Assembly: GCA_950097015.1 (NCBI GenBank) | Contig: CATNEN010000012.1 | Coordinates: 1,605,501-1,669,500 of the forward strand | DNA: 64,000 nt | Source: Macrostomum hystrix | Lineage: Eukaryota > Platyhelminthes > Macrostomidae | Direction: 5' to 3' | Shown here: piece after piece, positions 55,056 to 64,000 of the stretch | Layout: every line of letters begins with the position of its first letter | Numbering within the stretch: position 1 is the first letter of the stretch | Program-made: the position numbers and the translations under genes | The notes under the pieces: model-generated | Seen by the model: the letters and a program-made list of their open reading frames with translations, nothing else | What the model was told of the DNA's origin: nothing | Database searches by the model: none

Positions 55056-56420
55056 ATGCAAGAATTGGCGATGGCGGACCCCGAAGGCAAAATCTGCAGG
55101 TACTTTAACACTCTAGGCGGGTGCTGGTACGGCCAGCAGTGCAAGTTTCTGCACATCCCCAACCAGAAACCGCCGTGCAAGTTTTTCTTTTCCACCTCCG
55201 GCTGCCGCTTTGGAGATGCGTGCCACTTCTCTCACGATCGTATGTCGCTAAAGTCCGTGGAGAACAGCGCGCCAGAGTCCGAGGAGCTGCCAAGCCAAGA
55301 CCTAAAGGCCGCGGTCAGCACCGGTGCTTCTGGCGAGGGTTACCAATCTGGAACTAACAACAATAGCATGTTCCAAACTGTTCAACAGTTAGAAGCGGTC
55401 GATGCCGATGCAGTTGACAACAGTGTCATCTACTGCACCACATGCCGCAAGATGCTCCACCGTCAGGACAATGAGAGCTACTACAACCTTCTGCGCGACC
55501 ACTACATGGAGTGCTTCTTTGAGAAGGATGTAGATCACATTAGGAATGTGCGTGTTCGCGCCTCCATAGAATTCGGCGCGCTCTATTCGTGCAAGGCCTG
55601 CAACTTGGTATTTGAGAAGCCCTGGTCACTCTTCCAGCACTGCACCGACAAGGCCAACGGTAAAGCCATTAAATCGACCCGATTCGAGCGCAAGGTGCAC
55701 AACGAATGGTTGCAGGAAGTCGCGGGCTCCATGGCGGCGTACGACCTAGGTCTGTTCCCGCCGAATCAAGTTCGCGACAGTCTGCGCGAAAACATTCTAC
55801 CACCTGCTTTGGAAGAGGAAATCGAGTCAGCTTCCAACGCACTGAACATGTGCGTGTTGCTCAACTACATGCTGAACGGACTTGGCATGTCGCAGGGAAT
55901 GATGCCAAACGGTAGCAGTGTCGGTGCTGTCTCTGGTGTCGGCGGTGGCGTCGGTGGCGGCATGGCTATTCAGAGGTATAATGGCCGGTCGGCTAGCCGG
56001 TCCGCGGGGGCAAGCCGCGGAGGAGGACCTCGTCGTCGCTTCATCGGTAACTCCCAAGATCGAGCGGCTGCTGCAGCGGCTGCAGCTTCGGCTACGGCTG
56101 CGGCAGTGGCAGCGGTGGTAACGGCGCCAGTCAAATCGAATGCTACGGCTGATTCTCCCCAGGATAGTGAAACTTTGGACACAAAGAGCTCGTCAACACC
56201 ATCGATGGTGGACAAGAAGCCGGACCCGGCATGCGGCGATGTGGAGGTTCTACCGACATCGCCAGATCAGAGCAGCGGAAACACATACGGATTCAGCAAG
56301 GAGGACGTCAACGAGCTTCGAACGCATGGGATTAATCCGTGGGACCCGGAGGCCCAGACGGCTCTGGCTGCGATTCATGGTGAATTTGACTACTTGTTGA
56401 GCCAGAATAATTCTGAGTGA
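55056..56420 (+). CDS. CCCH-type zinc-finger protein, single exon
   Basis: 454 residues with no intron. Two C-x8-C-x5-C-x3-H fingers stand at the N-terminus: C14/C23/C29/H33 (CRYFNTLGGCWYGQQCKFLH) and C41/C50/C56/H60 (CKFFFSTSGCRFGDACHFSH). Paired fingers of this type bind RNA. A second Cys/His region follows: YCTTCRKML...HYMEC and YSCKACNLVF...LFQHC, the latter C2H2-like. Then helices (ALEEEIESASNALNMCVLLN), a Gly/Arg patch (SRGGGPRRRF), poly-Ala and a conserved-looking tail (FSKEDVNELRTHGINPWDPE). The fingers resemble makorin N-termini, but no RING is present. The ATG follows AAAA and precedes good coding sequence. Intronless next to intron-rich genes, so a retrocopy origin is possible. Confidence 0.9.
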   Translation: MQELAMADPEGKICRYFNTLGGCWYGQQCKFLHIPNQKPPCKFFFSTSGCRFGDACHFSHDRMSLKSVENSAPESEELPSQDLKAAVSTGASGEGYQSGTNNNSMFQTVQQLEAVDADAVDNSVIYCTTCRKMLHRQDNESYYNLLRDHYMECFFEKDVDHIRNVRVRASIEFGALYSCKACNLVFEKPWSLFQHCTDKANGKAIKSTRFERKVHNEWLQEVAGSMAAYDLGLFPPNQVRDSLRENILPPALEEEIESASNALNMCVLLNYMLNGLGMSQGMMPNGSSVGAVSGVGGGVGGGMAIQRYNGRSASRSAGASRGGGPRRRFIGNSQDRAAAAAAAASATAAAVAAVVTAPVKSNATADSPQDSETLDTKSSSTPSMVDKKPDPACGDVEVLPTSPDQSSGNTYGFSKEDVNELRTHGINPWDPEAQTALAAIHGEFDYLLSQNNSE

Positions 56421-58737
56421 ATTCTTAACAACTTTGGACGAAAAATTTAGCTTGCTAAATTTATTACGATAACCTAAACTCACCAAGTCATCACAGGAAG
56501 CTGTTCTTCCCTACTCGCTTTACTCAACGAAAATATTATTTTGTTCCTTCGTCATCATTCTTCCATCCTTCATCACTTATATTAGCCTTGAGCCTAAATA
56601 CCATAACGCATGACAACTGCGACTCTGCCACTCGTCTCATACCAAGCATAGTAGGAAAAACATATCAGGATGAACGCTCAGTGTCAAATTTGACGTATTA
56701 GAGTTTAAATATTGCCAACGAACATTAAAGCAATTCTACTGAGTGGCGGAGGGTCGTAGTATTGTCAGTCGCCCATTCTCTTTGTTGCCTTTGTTGCCGG
56801 TCAAGTTGCATAAATTTTAGACCGGAAGCAAGCCGGCGAGATCATAACCCAACCCAAACCGCACTCAACTCTTATTTTTCAATATTCTGCAAACTAGCAC
56901 TTTCTTTTGTTTTTTCAAGACACTTTTTCTTCCGTTTGTCTGCACTGAACTCAGCCTAGGGGCCTAGCTTTTCACACCAGGTCGCCAGCGGCAAATGCAG
57001 TTCGTGCTCATTTATTGAACTTACCCGCGTTTAGAAAAATCCTATTTAGTTTGCAGCGCATCCAAACACACAGATGATACACAGCAATCTTACAACATGC
57101 GAATTCGAACGCTTTTTGAGTCCAAAAACCCTCTTCAAGCAATAAAAAACTGTTACCAATCACAATTTCTGCTCTCCGGTGTTTACGCCGGTCCTGCTCT
57201 AACAGGTAAATGCACAAAGTCTGCGAAACTTCAAACGCAGTACCGGCCTGTGAAAGCCACAACCAATTGTACGCCATCGGCCAGTGTTTCTCTCCCCAAG
57301 CTCTCTGTTGAAAAAACTTTTGAATGCTTGACAAAGCACTTTTTAGGCAGAGTAAAATGTCGATGGGATGATTTTGTCAGACAGCAGAAGTTACATTTAT
57401 AAAGCGCTCGTAAAAAAGAGGTCTTTGAATGTTTGGAAATGCGCGATGAATTTCTCTTCTGCTCACTGCAAAAGCGTTACCTTGTATGCTAAAAAGGTTT
57501 TTGTTGGCAAATTGGTGTAATTCGTTCTTTGGTTGAAATAAAATAGACACAACCTTCATTCCCTTAATAAAAACTAATTGTCTTGCCTTACAATTTATTT
57601 ACTGAACTGAAAGTGTGAAGAGGACATATGTAATGTCGTTAACCCAGGGACTTCTAAAGTCGAATGTCAGCAAGACTCTTGATTCTTGTAAAAAATATTT
57701 GAACGCAAATACTTTTGTAGTTGATGAATGGTAGTGTTCGTAAACTAATCACTCGGAAAAATACTTAATTTCCTAAATATTAGCCATCACACGAAATCAC
57801 TATTCACTTAACCTCGGCCTTTAACTATTTTTCACAAAGCAACAGCCATTCGCATTTCTACGACCATCTAACTTTAGTGATAAGTCCTTGCGTTAATATA
57901 TCTTCTTGCGTCCTATTTAGTTTTTTCTGCGTTCAAATTGGTGCGTAGCTGCCAGCAGTAAGACGTGGCAAATCAATTTGGTAAAAACTGCACGAGCAAT
58001 TTGGGCCGGATGGGGGAGGCATATAGCCGAGACGAAGAATGGCGCAGAGGGGACGATACGCTAAGTTCAGTATTTTGGACAGAGAGAGGATTGTGAATGT
58101 ATAGTCTCTGGTCGCGACTAGAAGGCGCGTCGTATGATGGGAATCGCAAAGCCGTCAGTTCGAAACATCGAGACTACGTACGAAGAGACCTGGAATCATG
58201 GAAGTCATGGAAGTTGAAACTAAATTTCTGCGAGTCTTTCAAACCGGACTGGAACAGAAGCGCAAATTTGCTCGCAGACTAAAATTCGATAATTGCTGAA
58301 ATGTGTCGATTGCGAAAATATGAAATTGTCTATGGTCTAAACCTCAAGTAATTAAACTACTGGATAAACGGAAAAAAAGTTTAAAAAAATATAAGAAGCG
58401 ACAGAAAAAAACAACAGAGTAAGTATAAACAGAATATAGTAGAAAAAACTATATACCTGTGCCTGGGTGCCTGGTTACCGAGGTATATAGTATCTGTGAG
58501 TAAAAGCGATAATTTATTATCGCTAAAAATGAAATAGCGTCTAAATGTAAAAAAATAAAAGAAGGCAGACTAAAATCTCATGCAAGAACTGTTGTGTTAG
58601 TTTAGAAGACCTCGTTGCGATATTTGTAACACTACTAAATTAACTGGTACTGGTCGGTTAGCACAAGGTCGGGATAGCTGTAAGTTCGGTTGTACCTAGT
58701 GGATCTGATATTCTCATAATATAGACGAGTATCTATA
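56421..58737. other. Intergenic, no supported gene
   Basis: An ATTAAA at about 56726 may end the CCCH transcript. A 101-codon open frame at 57097-57402 shows no domain. Two hairpins lie at 58450-58540. Confidence 0.45.
58450..58525. repeat. Two adjacent perfect inverted repeats
   Basis: CTATATACC ... GGTATATAG (9-bp arms, 24-nt loop) at about 58450-58491, and AGCGATAA-TTTA-TTATCGCT (8-bp arms) at about 58505-58525. Confidence 0.7.
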
Positions 58738-59046
58738 ATGATTTGATTATTATTATTATTTGATTACGACTTGAAGGTCGGGGGTTCGATTCCCGACTCC
58801 ACTGAAACAATTTGTGTCCTTTAGCAAGACACTTAACTCTGCATTGCTTCAGTTCACCCAGCTGTTAAATGGTTACCAGCATTAGCTGGGATAATTGAAG
58901 GTGGGTATGGCGTCCCCCCAGTCCATGGACTGAACAGCTGTACGCAGTCTTCAGATGCGCCGCGCAATAGCTGCGGTTGTGCTGTCGGCTGCACATCTGG
59001 CCCGATTGGGACAGGTGTAATCAATTATTATTATTATTATTAATAT
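58738..59046 (+). mobile_element. SINE with B box and MetaSINE-like conserved central domain (family B)
   Basis: A B box (GGTTCGATTCC, 58783-58793) is followed by AGCAAGACACTTAACTCTGC and CACCCAGCTGTTAAATGGTTACC-type sequence (58822-58888), which I recall as the conserved block of a SINE superfamily spread across many invertebrates. It ends in an ATT-rich tail. The A box is not visible, so the head is truncated or replaced by an (ATT)n run. Confidence 0.7.
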
Positions 59047-59391
59047 ATTATTATATGTTGTTTAGAGCGCTTAATCTAACGATGAAGCTAGTCAGCTCCG
59101 AACACACGATACACCTTAACCGATTTTGCTATTAAGTTTGGGTCTTGAACTCCCTATCCGGTAGGCCAATCCCGAGCATCAGCTTTCGCTCTTGCACCTT
59201 ATTTTATTTATTTGCGAATAGTTCGAGGTACACACGATGCTCCTTAACCGATTGGAAGCCAGTTTTTCTTTATGTTCAACTTTCTGTACATCACTTATAA
59301 CAAATTTACAAAAAATAATACTACAGCAAAGATCATTAACATTAACATCTGTAAGTATAAATTAATTACCTATGAAAGGCGCATAAAATAT
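59047..59391. other. Flank between SINE and LTR element
   Basis: Contains a loose direct repeat (ACACGATACACCTTAACCGATT near 59104; ACACACGATGCTCCTTAACC near 59231). Nothing else recognised. Confidence 0.45.
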
Positions 59392-60248
59392 TGTACCAGG
59401 GCTTACTTCTTTTTACTTAATTTTACTGAATGCCACCAAAGTTGTACAGGTGGAAATTAATTATCTCACCGTTGTTATCAAAGTTGTACTGGGCTATTTT
59501 AATATTTCTACTACAGTTGACTCACATTAACTGGTGGACCTTAAAAGGGCCGTTTTAACTTCTCAAATGGTAGCGTTTATATATGCACGAGCGGTAATTA
59601 GGCAACTGTATACTTTTCCAGCCGATTAGGCGTCCCCGAGATTAGAGTTTAGCAGTTCCCTTCGATAATATTCTTAATATAACTTCTGAGTATAATTCTA
59701 ATTATACTTCTCACTGCTATCTTCCTTTAAAATGAATAACACAATGCAAAGCTGTCGGAAATTTATTTTTTAAACACACTTAAAACTATATTTACAAACA
59801 CCTCTTGAAAAACTACTTCAACTTTTAAACTCTTTAAACACTCTCCTGAAACACTTTAATACTCTTGTACAAAGGCTTTCAGCTTTTAACTCAACTCAAC
59901 AATTTCAACTTCAACTCTAAAAACACACACTTCGAAACACTCTTACAAACTCACTGAAACACTTTGAACACTTTCGAACTCTCTCGAACTCACACACAGG
60001 TTATTTTTCCAGACCAAAAGTGCGGCTATTTATAGTGAGAAAAATTAACTTTTGTTTAAACGGGAGCATTTTACATAATATTATTTATAATATGCGATTT
60101 AAAACAAAATTATTTACATACAGTATTACTTTTGATACGGTACAAAGATAAACAAATTATTATTTTTTTTTTTGGCGCATTTTTAATTTTATTTATTTTT
60201 ATAATTTTTATAATAGAATAACGTATATACAAGAGGCTAACTATTACA
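59392..60248 (-). repeat. 3' LTR (left copy)
   Basis: Near-identical to 62738-63593; the visible differences cluster in a T-rich run near 60160. TATA-like CTATAAATAG on the minus strand at 60026-60035. Confidence 0.92.
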
Positions 60249-60249
60249 A

Positions 60250-60261
60250 CTTTCCCTCTCT
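60250..60261 (-). other. Polypurine tract of the LTR element
   Basis: AGAGAGGGAAAG on the minus strand, separated by one base from the 3' LTR. Confidence 0.8.
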
Positions 60262-60310
60262 AAACAAAGAAATTTGAACGAAAAACAGAAAAAGAGTGAA
60301 AATTTCTTTT

Positions 60311-61009
60311 CTAAAAAGTACAGTTGTTCGGCAAGTCTTTAAAGTAGGGGAAATTTACTTGATTGAACAACCAGCGAAACTCGATATTCACCAATTGTCG
60401 TTGAAAAGTCCTCGAGTCGGCTTGCCGCAGGCGCTGTAGTTCTCGTCCGATTGCGGCGTAGAGGATTACAACCTCCGGCTGTGCCATCAGCTCTTTTAGC
60501 GCCCTTACCGCCGCCCATACTTGTGCTCGTTGGGGCAAGGCCTCGTCCAGCCTTAGGTAGGCTACTCTTGTTAAGTAGCGCAGAATGGCGAAGCGGAGCC
60601 GTTCGGCATGCTCCCCGTACTTCACCATCAACTCTTGATATGTCAGTTCGGTTGATGGCGGTGGCGGAGGCGGCGGCAGTGCTTCGGCAGCGGGTTGACC
60701 ATGCTTAGCCGCCGGCGCAATGACGATTTGGCACGTGCTTCTGGTACCCGGCGTATTCTTAGCGTGCCTCTCGACTGGTGTTACCGCCTGGGCCGCCATT
60801 ACGTCTGCTCTCCTCTTGTGGGGGTCCAGCTGTCGCACCTTAGTTGGCGAAGAAGTTCGCGGCCGCTTTCCTGCTACCGGTTGAGGCCTCGTCGGTTGTC
60901 GCTCTGGTGCTGATATTTCGGCGTCAAGATCCACTTCAGGTTCTAGAGATCGCAGTAATTCGTCCAGCTCGTTGTCCATTTCTCTGCGCAAATTAGCTTT
61001 CCTTCTCAA
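60311..61009 (-). CDS. GC-rich ORF of unknown function inside the LTR element
   Basis: The first ATG is at 60979, giving 222 residues (MDNELDELLRSLEPE start); the open frame extends ten codons further upstream. A basic, Pro-rich first half includes GKRPRTSSPTK and a run of Pro. The second half is helical and Leu/Ala/Arg-rich (ERLRFAILRYLTRVAYLRL, WAAVRALKELM) with an aromatic end (FRWLFNQVNFPYFKDL). No zinc knuckle, protease or envelope feature is visible. It sits last before the 3' LTR. Composition is markedly GC-richer than the LTRs, so it may be a captured host sequence. A TATA-like box lies about 65 bp upstream of the ATG. Confidence 0.6.
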   Translation of the reverse strand: MRRKANLRREMDNELDELLRSLEPEVDLDAEISAPERQPTRPQPVAGKRPRTSSPTKVRQLDPHKRRADVMAAQAVTPVERHAKNTPGTRSTCQIVIAPAAKHGQPAAEALPPPPPPPSTELTYQELMVKYGEHAERLRFAILRYLTRVAYLRLDEALPQRAQVWAAVRALKELMAQPEVVILYAAIGRELQRLRQADSRTFQRQLVNIEFRWLFNQVNFPYFKDLPNNCTF

Positions 61010-61042
61010 AATTGTTGCTCCTAGATGCTGACCCTCCCTTCA

Positions 61043-61049
61043 TTATATA
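61043..61049 (-). promoter_or_regulatory. TATA-like box ahead of the GC-rich ORF
   Basis: TATATAA on the minus strand, 60-70 bp upstream of the ATG at 60979; suggests an internal promoter. Confidence 0.4.
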
Positions 61050-61384
61050 GGCTTTGGGGGTTGGCTAAAAACGAAATAATCATGGATACTGTTGTCAAGT
61101 CCTAACTCGCTTGCTATTGGCTGGCGCGGGAGGTGGGGTTAGGCAGACTCACGGCTGTGTGGCGTGGGCCGGGAGAAAAGTGGCTGAACATAGTTTGAGC
61201 ATAGTGAGCATAGAAAAATTTTCCTTTCTTTATAAAACCTTTAATTTTCAATTTTAATCTTCAAGCAAATGTTTTTGAAAAGCTGGCATCAAAACGAATA
61301 CATTGGTTTTTAAATTTTTCAAATATCATATGCCGTTCTCATTTTATTGACTGGCGGCACTAAAAAGGGCCGTTTAACTATTTT

Positions 61385-61780
61385 CTACTGTCCATTATTC
61401 ATTCTCTCGTAGTTAATCGCATTGTTACGTGGTCTAAGATTATATCTTGCTTCAGGAACTTGGTCCTCTTCATACTGCTCAGCTTCTTGTTCGATTGGTT
61501 CATCTTCTTCAGCTTCTTCTTGAATTTCTTCCTCAATTTCTTCTTCTATTACACTCTCAATTTCTTCTTCTTCAGATTCTTCAATGTCTTCAGGCTCTCT
61601 TATTCTCCACTGTAATCTTCTTTCATCTTCTTCTTCTTCTTCTTTTTCTTCTTCTTCTATCACAATTTCTTCTGTTCTCTTCTTCTCCTTGACTTTTGTC
61701 TTCTGCTTACTAATCTTCCCTCTCTTAATTTTTGGCTCTGTCTTTTCTTTTCTTTTAACTCTCGGATGTCTTCTTTCCAA
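61385..61780 (-). CDS. Charged ORF ending in a YNLRPR retroelement tail
   Basis: 131 residues. A Lys/Arg-rich start (RVKRKEKTEPKIKRGKISK), then a long Glu-rich stretch, then EARYNLRPRNNAINYERMNN. The YNLRPR motif is common at the C-terminal ends of retrotransposon polyproteins, so this may be the surviving tail of a lost pol, expanded by simple GAA/GAG repeats. Confidence 0.5.
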   Translation of the reverse strand: MERRHPRVKRKEKTEPKIKRGKISKQKTKVKEKKRTEEIVIEEEEKEEEEEDERRLQWRIREPEDIEESEEEEIESVIEEEIEEEIQEEAEEDEPIEQEAEQYEEDQVPEARYNLRPRNNAINYERMNNGQ

Positions 61781-62388
61781 ACTATCAGGTCCTTATAAAG
61801 GGGGAACTCTGTTGAACTATTGTCATCCGTTCCTACTTTTCAAGCGGACTAGAGATAGTCGGTCAGAATTTTCCGATACATGGCCTTATCACTGGCACAT
61901 TTTTCTCACTTTTTCTCTCGAGGGCTCAACTTCTTATCAGTCAGGGAAGTCTGGCAGCTCTAATGCACAAGGCTGAGGCCGCATTAAGACTACTGTTTCT
62001 GATATTTTTCTCTTCAAACACTCACTGACTTCACTTCTTTTTCCTGAAACTGGCTTCACTTCTTTTCTTGAAACATTAACTTTGATCTCCTTTCTTCTGA
62101 AGCAATCAGCTGGCATTGATTCGGATTAGTTACAGAAGTCTGATATCTCCTTTCTTTGTTTATCCTTAATTTTACTTTGCTTGTTATTTATGTGAGTAGG
62201 CATAATCGTTTATCTGACTGCGGTTACGTGTTTTTTTTTTAGCATAATAATTGCATTTTAACTTTTTATATTTTTATTGCTTTTGTTTCTTTTCTTTATG
62301 GTATGTTTACACAGTTTATATACACAAAGCATTTCTATACACTATTTACAAATTCAGCTTCATCCTTCACAGTTCCTGTCGGACACCT

Positions 62389-62673
62389 TTATTTATTCTC
62401 AGAGCGTTTCAGGACAACTCTGCACACATGGTAACCTGGTCTTTTGTCCTCTTGTTCTCTGCTGATTCTGCTTTTTATTTCTGTTGATGTTCCGGGTGTA
62501 CCACATTGATAGCACCTGTTGAACATGTGGAAATTGTCCTTCGTTATGGTCTCATGATTCCTTTTTCCTCTTCCAGCTGATCTATTCTCAGTTGTCTGTT
62601 GTTTTCCAAACAATGAGGGATGAGCTGGCTGCTGGTTCATCAGCACTGCCATAATCAACATTATAATCGACAT
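62389..62673 (-). CDS. Small ORF with signal-like N-terminus and CYQC motif, LTR element
   Basis: 94 residues, the first ORF after the 5' LTR and PBS. Hydrophobic start MSIIMLIMAVLMNQQPAHP, a polar basic middle (RSAGRGKRNHE), then FNRCYQCGTPGTS and a final C (GYHVC). Too few cysteines for a known fold. It could be the first exon of a spliced product. Confidence 0.4.
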   Translation of the reverse strand: MSIIMLIMAVLMNQQPAHPSLFGKQQTTENRSAGRGKRNHETITKDNFHMFNRCYQCGTPGTSTEIKSRISREQEDKRPGYHVCRVVLKRSENK

Positions 62674-62716
62674 CTTAACTGCTTTTCACTCTGTTTTTAA
62701 TCGCTGCTTCTCTAAT

Positions 62717-62733
62717 CCTTTCCGCTGCCACCA
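62717..62733 (-). other. Primer binding site of the LTR element
   Basis: TGGTGGCAGCGGAAAGG on the minus strand, four bases from the 5' LTR. The complement ends in CCA like a tRNA 3' end. The tRNA species was not assigned. Confidence 0.8.
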
Positions 62734-62737
62734 AAGT

Positions 62738-63593
62738 TGTACCAGGGCTTACTTCTTTTTACTTAATTTTACTGAATGCCACCAAAGTTGTACAGGTGGA
62801 AATTAATTATCTCACCGTTGTTATCAAAGTTGTACTGGGCTATTTTAATATTTCTACTACAGTTGACTCACATTAACTGGTGGACCTTAAAAGGGCCGTT
62901 TTAACTTCTCAAATGGTAGCGTTTATATATGCACGAGCGGTAATTAGGCAACTGTATACTTTTCCAGCCGATTAGGCGTCCCCGAGATTAGAGTTTAGCA
63001 GTTCCCTTCGATAATATTCTTAATATAACTTCTGAGTATAATTCTAATTATACTTCTCACTGCTATCTTCCTTTAAAATGAATAACACAATGCAAAGCTG
63101 TCGGAAATTTATTTTTTAAACACACTTAAAACTATATTTACAAACACCTCTTGAAAAACTACTTCAACTTTTAAACTCTTTAAACACTCTCCTGAAACAC
63201 TTTAATACTCTTGTACAAAGGCTTTCAGCTTTTAACTCAACTCAACAATTTCAACTTCAACTCTAAAAACACACACTTCGAAACACTCTTACAAACTCAC
63301 TGAAACACTTTGAACACTTTCGAACTCTCTCGAACTCACACACAGGTTATTTTTCCAGACCAAAAGTGCGGCTATTTATAGTGAGAAAAATTAACTTTTG
63401 TTTAAACGGGAGCATTTTACATAATATTATTTATAATATGCGATTTAAAACAAAATTATTTACATACAGTATTACTTTTGATACGGTACAAAGATAAACA
63501 AATTATTAATTTTTTTTTGGCGCATTTTTAATTTTATTTATTTTTATAATTTTTATAATAGAATAACGTATATACAAGAGGCTAACTATTACA
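62738..63593 (-). repeat. 5' LTR (right copy)
   Basis: TG...CA ends; TATA-like CTATAAATAG on the minus strand at 63372-63381, followed by sequence likely to hold the transcription start. Confidence 0.92.
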
Positions 63594-63835
63594 ATATCAA
63601 TACACAAAGTACCGTTTTACTGTTAGTTGAGGAGGAGCTAGGTTTTTCATTTTTCACGCGTCATTTACACCACGTTGTCAAGCTCAAGTTGTCATGCATA
63701 TTCACATTGACAGTATAAACAAGCCAGCAGCCAAATGTTTAACATTTTGCTTCAGTTTCAGTCAACCCTTGCGTACGAAGTGCGCACGTTGTAATAGATT
63801 ACATACGATACATATCGAGTTAGCACGCATGTCTC

Positions 63836-64000
63836 ATGTTGAAGACTAGCGACAACCCTACCCCGACAATTCCAGAAACATTTCACCTAACTGGGCACCT
63901 GGCTAGTGAAGTTTCTTATAAGCACAAAGAGTATTATCACGTCCACGTGGCTCCCAAGTTTAAAGGTCGATTGCGTTATATCCTTAAATGGATGATCCAT
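63836..64000 (+). CDS. Possible first exon or partial gene running off the window
   Basis: From the ATG at 63836 the frame is open for 55 codons to the last base (MLKTSDNPTPTIPETFHLTG, then SYKHKEYYHVHVAPKFKGRL). No domain recognised. Length alone is weak evidence. Confidence 0.3.
   Translation, partial: MLKTSDNPTPTIPETFHLTGHLASEVSYKHKEYYHVHVAPKFKGRLRYILKWMIH

Larger units (their letters stand above)
59392..63593 (-). mobile_element. LTR retrotransposon-like element, non-autonomous, on the minus strand
   Basis: Two direct LTRs of 857 and 856 bp bound a 2489-bp interior. Both LTRs start TGTACCAGGG and end ACTATTACA (TG...CA), and the element is flanked on both sides by ATAT, a 4-bp target duplication. 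Minus-strand orientation is set by a tRNA-type PBS beside the right LTR, a polypurine tract beside the left LTR and a TATA box in each LTR. No protease, reverse transcriptase, RNase H or integrase core is present. The near identity of the LTRs points to recent insertion. Confidence 0.9.

Noticed and set aside
57097-57402. 101-codon open frame as a gene
   Set aside because: No recognisable domain and no splice or signal features; length is within chance for this window.

Overview
This is a window of animal nuclear DNA. It holds spliced genes with GT-AG introns, and the families recognised are animal ones: an Sbf/MTMR5-13 pseudophosphatase, an ABCG half transporter, a two-C2 synaptotagmin-like protein, an Ig-domain surface protein and a secreted peptide precursor. 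Short introns, glutamine (CAG) tracts, tRNA-derived SINEs and a very heavy load of 12-63 bp minisatellites would fit a lophotrochozoan such as a flatworm. That placement is a guess; nothing here names the species.

Layout. 1-12427 (+): the 3' part of an Sbf-type gene, 13 exons, ending in C1 and PH domains. 14533-22329 (-): a complete ten-exon ABCG transporter, convergent with Sbf. In both genes the phases of all predicted exons join into one open frame (1557 codons in the window for Sbf, 649 for ABCG). 22.7-36.5 kb: mostly tandem arrays (19, 30, 22, 17, 24, 29 and 25 bp units) plus a possible piggyBac relic. 36730-37262 (-): a two-exon, 98-residue secreted precursor ending in a KR cleavage site, a short two-cysteine peptide and a terminal Gly. 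This looks like an undescribed cyclic amidated neuropeptide. 37.8-39.2 kb: an 18-bp array. 39717-44229 (+): a divergent synaptotagmin-like gene whose first intron is filled by a 23-bp array and whose 3' splice site lies in a 63-bp repeat. 44.8-47.6 kb: further arrays. 48866-50645 (+): a two-exon Ig-domain protein with a hydrophobic C-terminus; its intron has a 12-bp array split by a SINE. 52780-54103: a decayed MULE DNA transposon with long inverted ends. 55056-56420 (+): an intronless CCCH zinc-finger gene. 59392-63593: a structurally complete LTR element on the minus strand (two near-identical 856/857 bp LTRs, ATAT target duplication, PBS, PPT) that has no reverse transcriptase and carries three unrelated ORFs. 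63836-64000: an open frame running off the window.

The genes do not form a pathway. The unifying feature is the minisatellites: almost every longer intron has its own repeat family, and several arrays begin within a few bases of the 5' splice site. Many long open frames in the window are translations of these arrays and are not annotated as genes. Exon borders were read by eye from splice consensus, frame and family similarity; no alignment or search was run.
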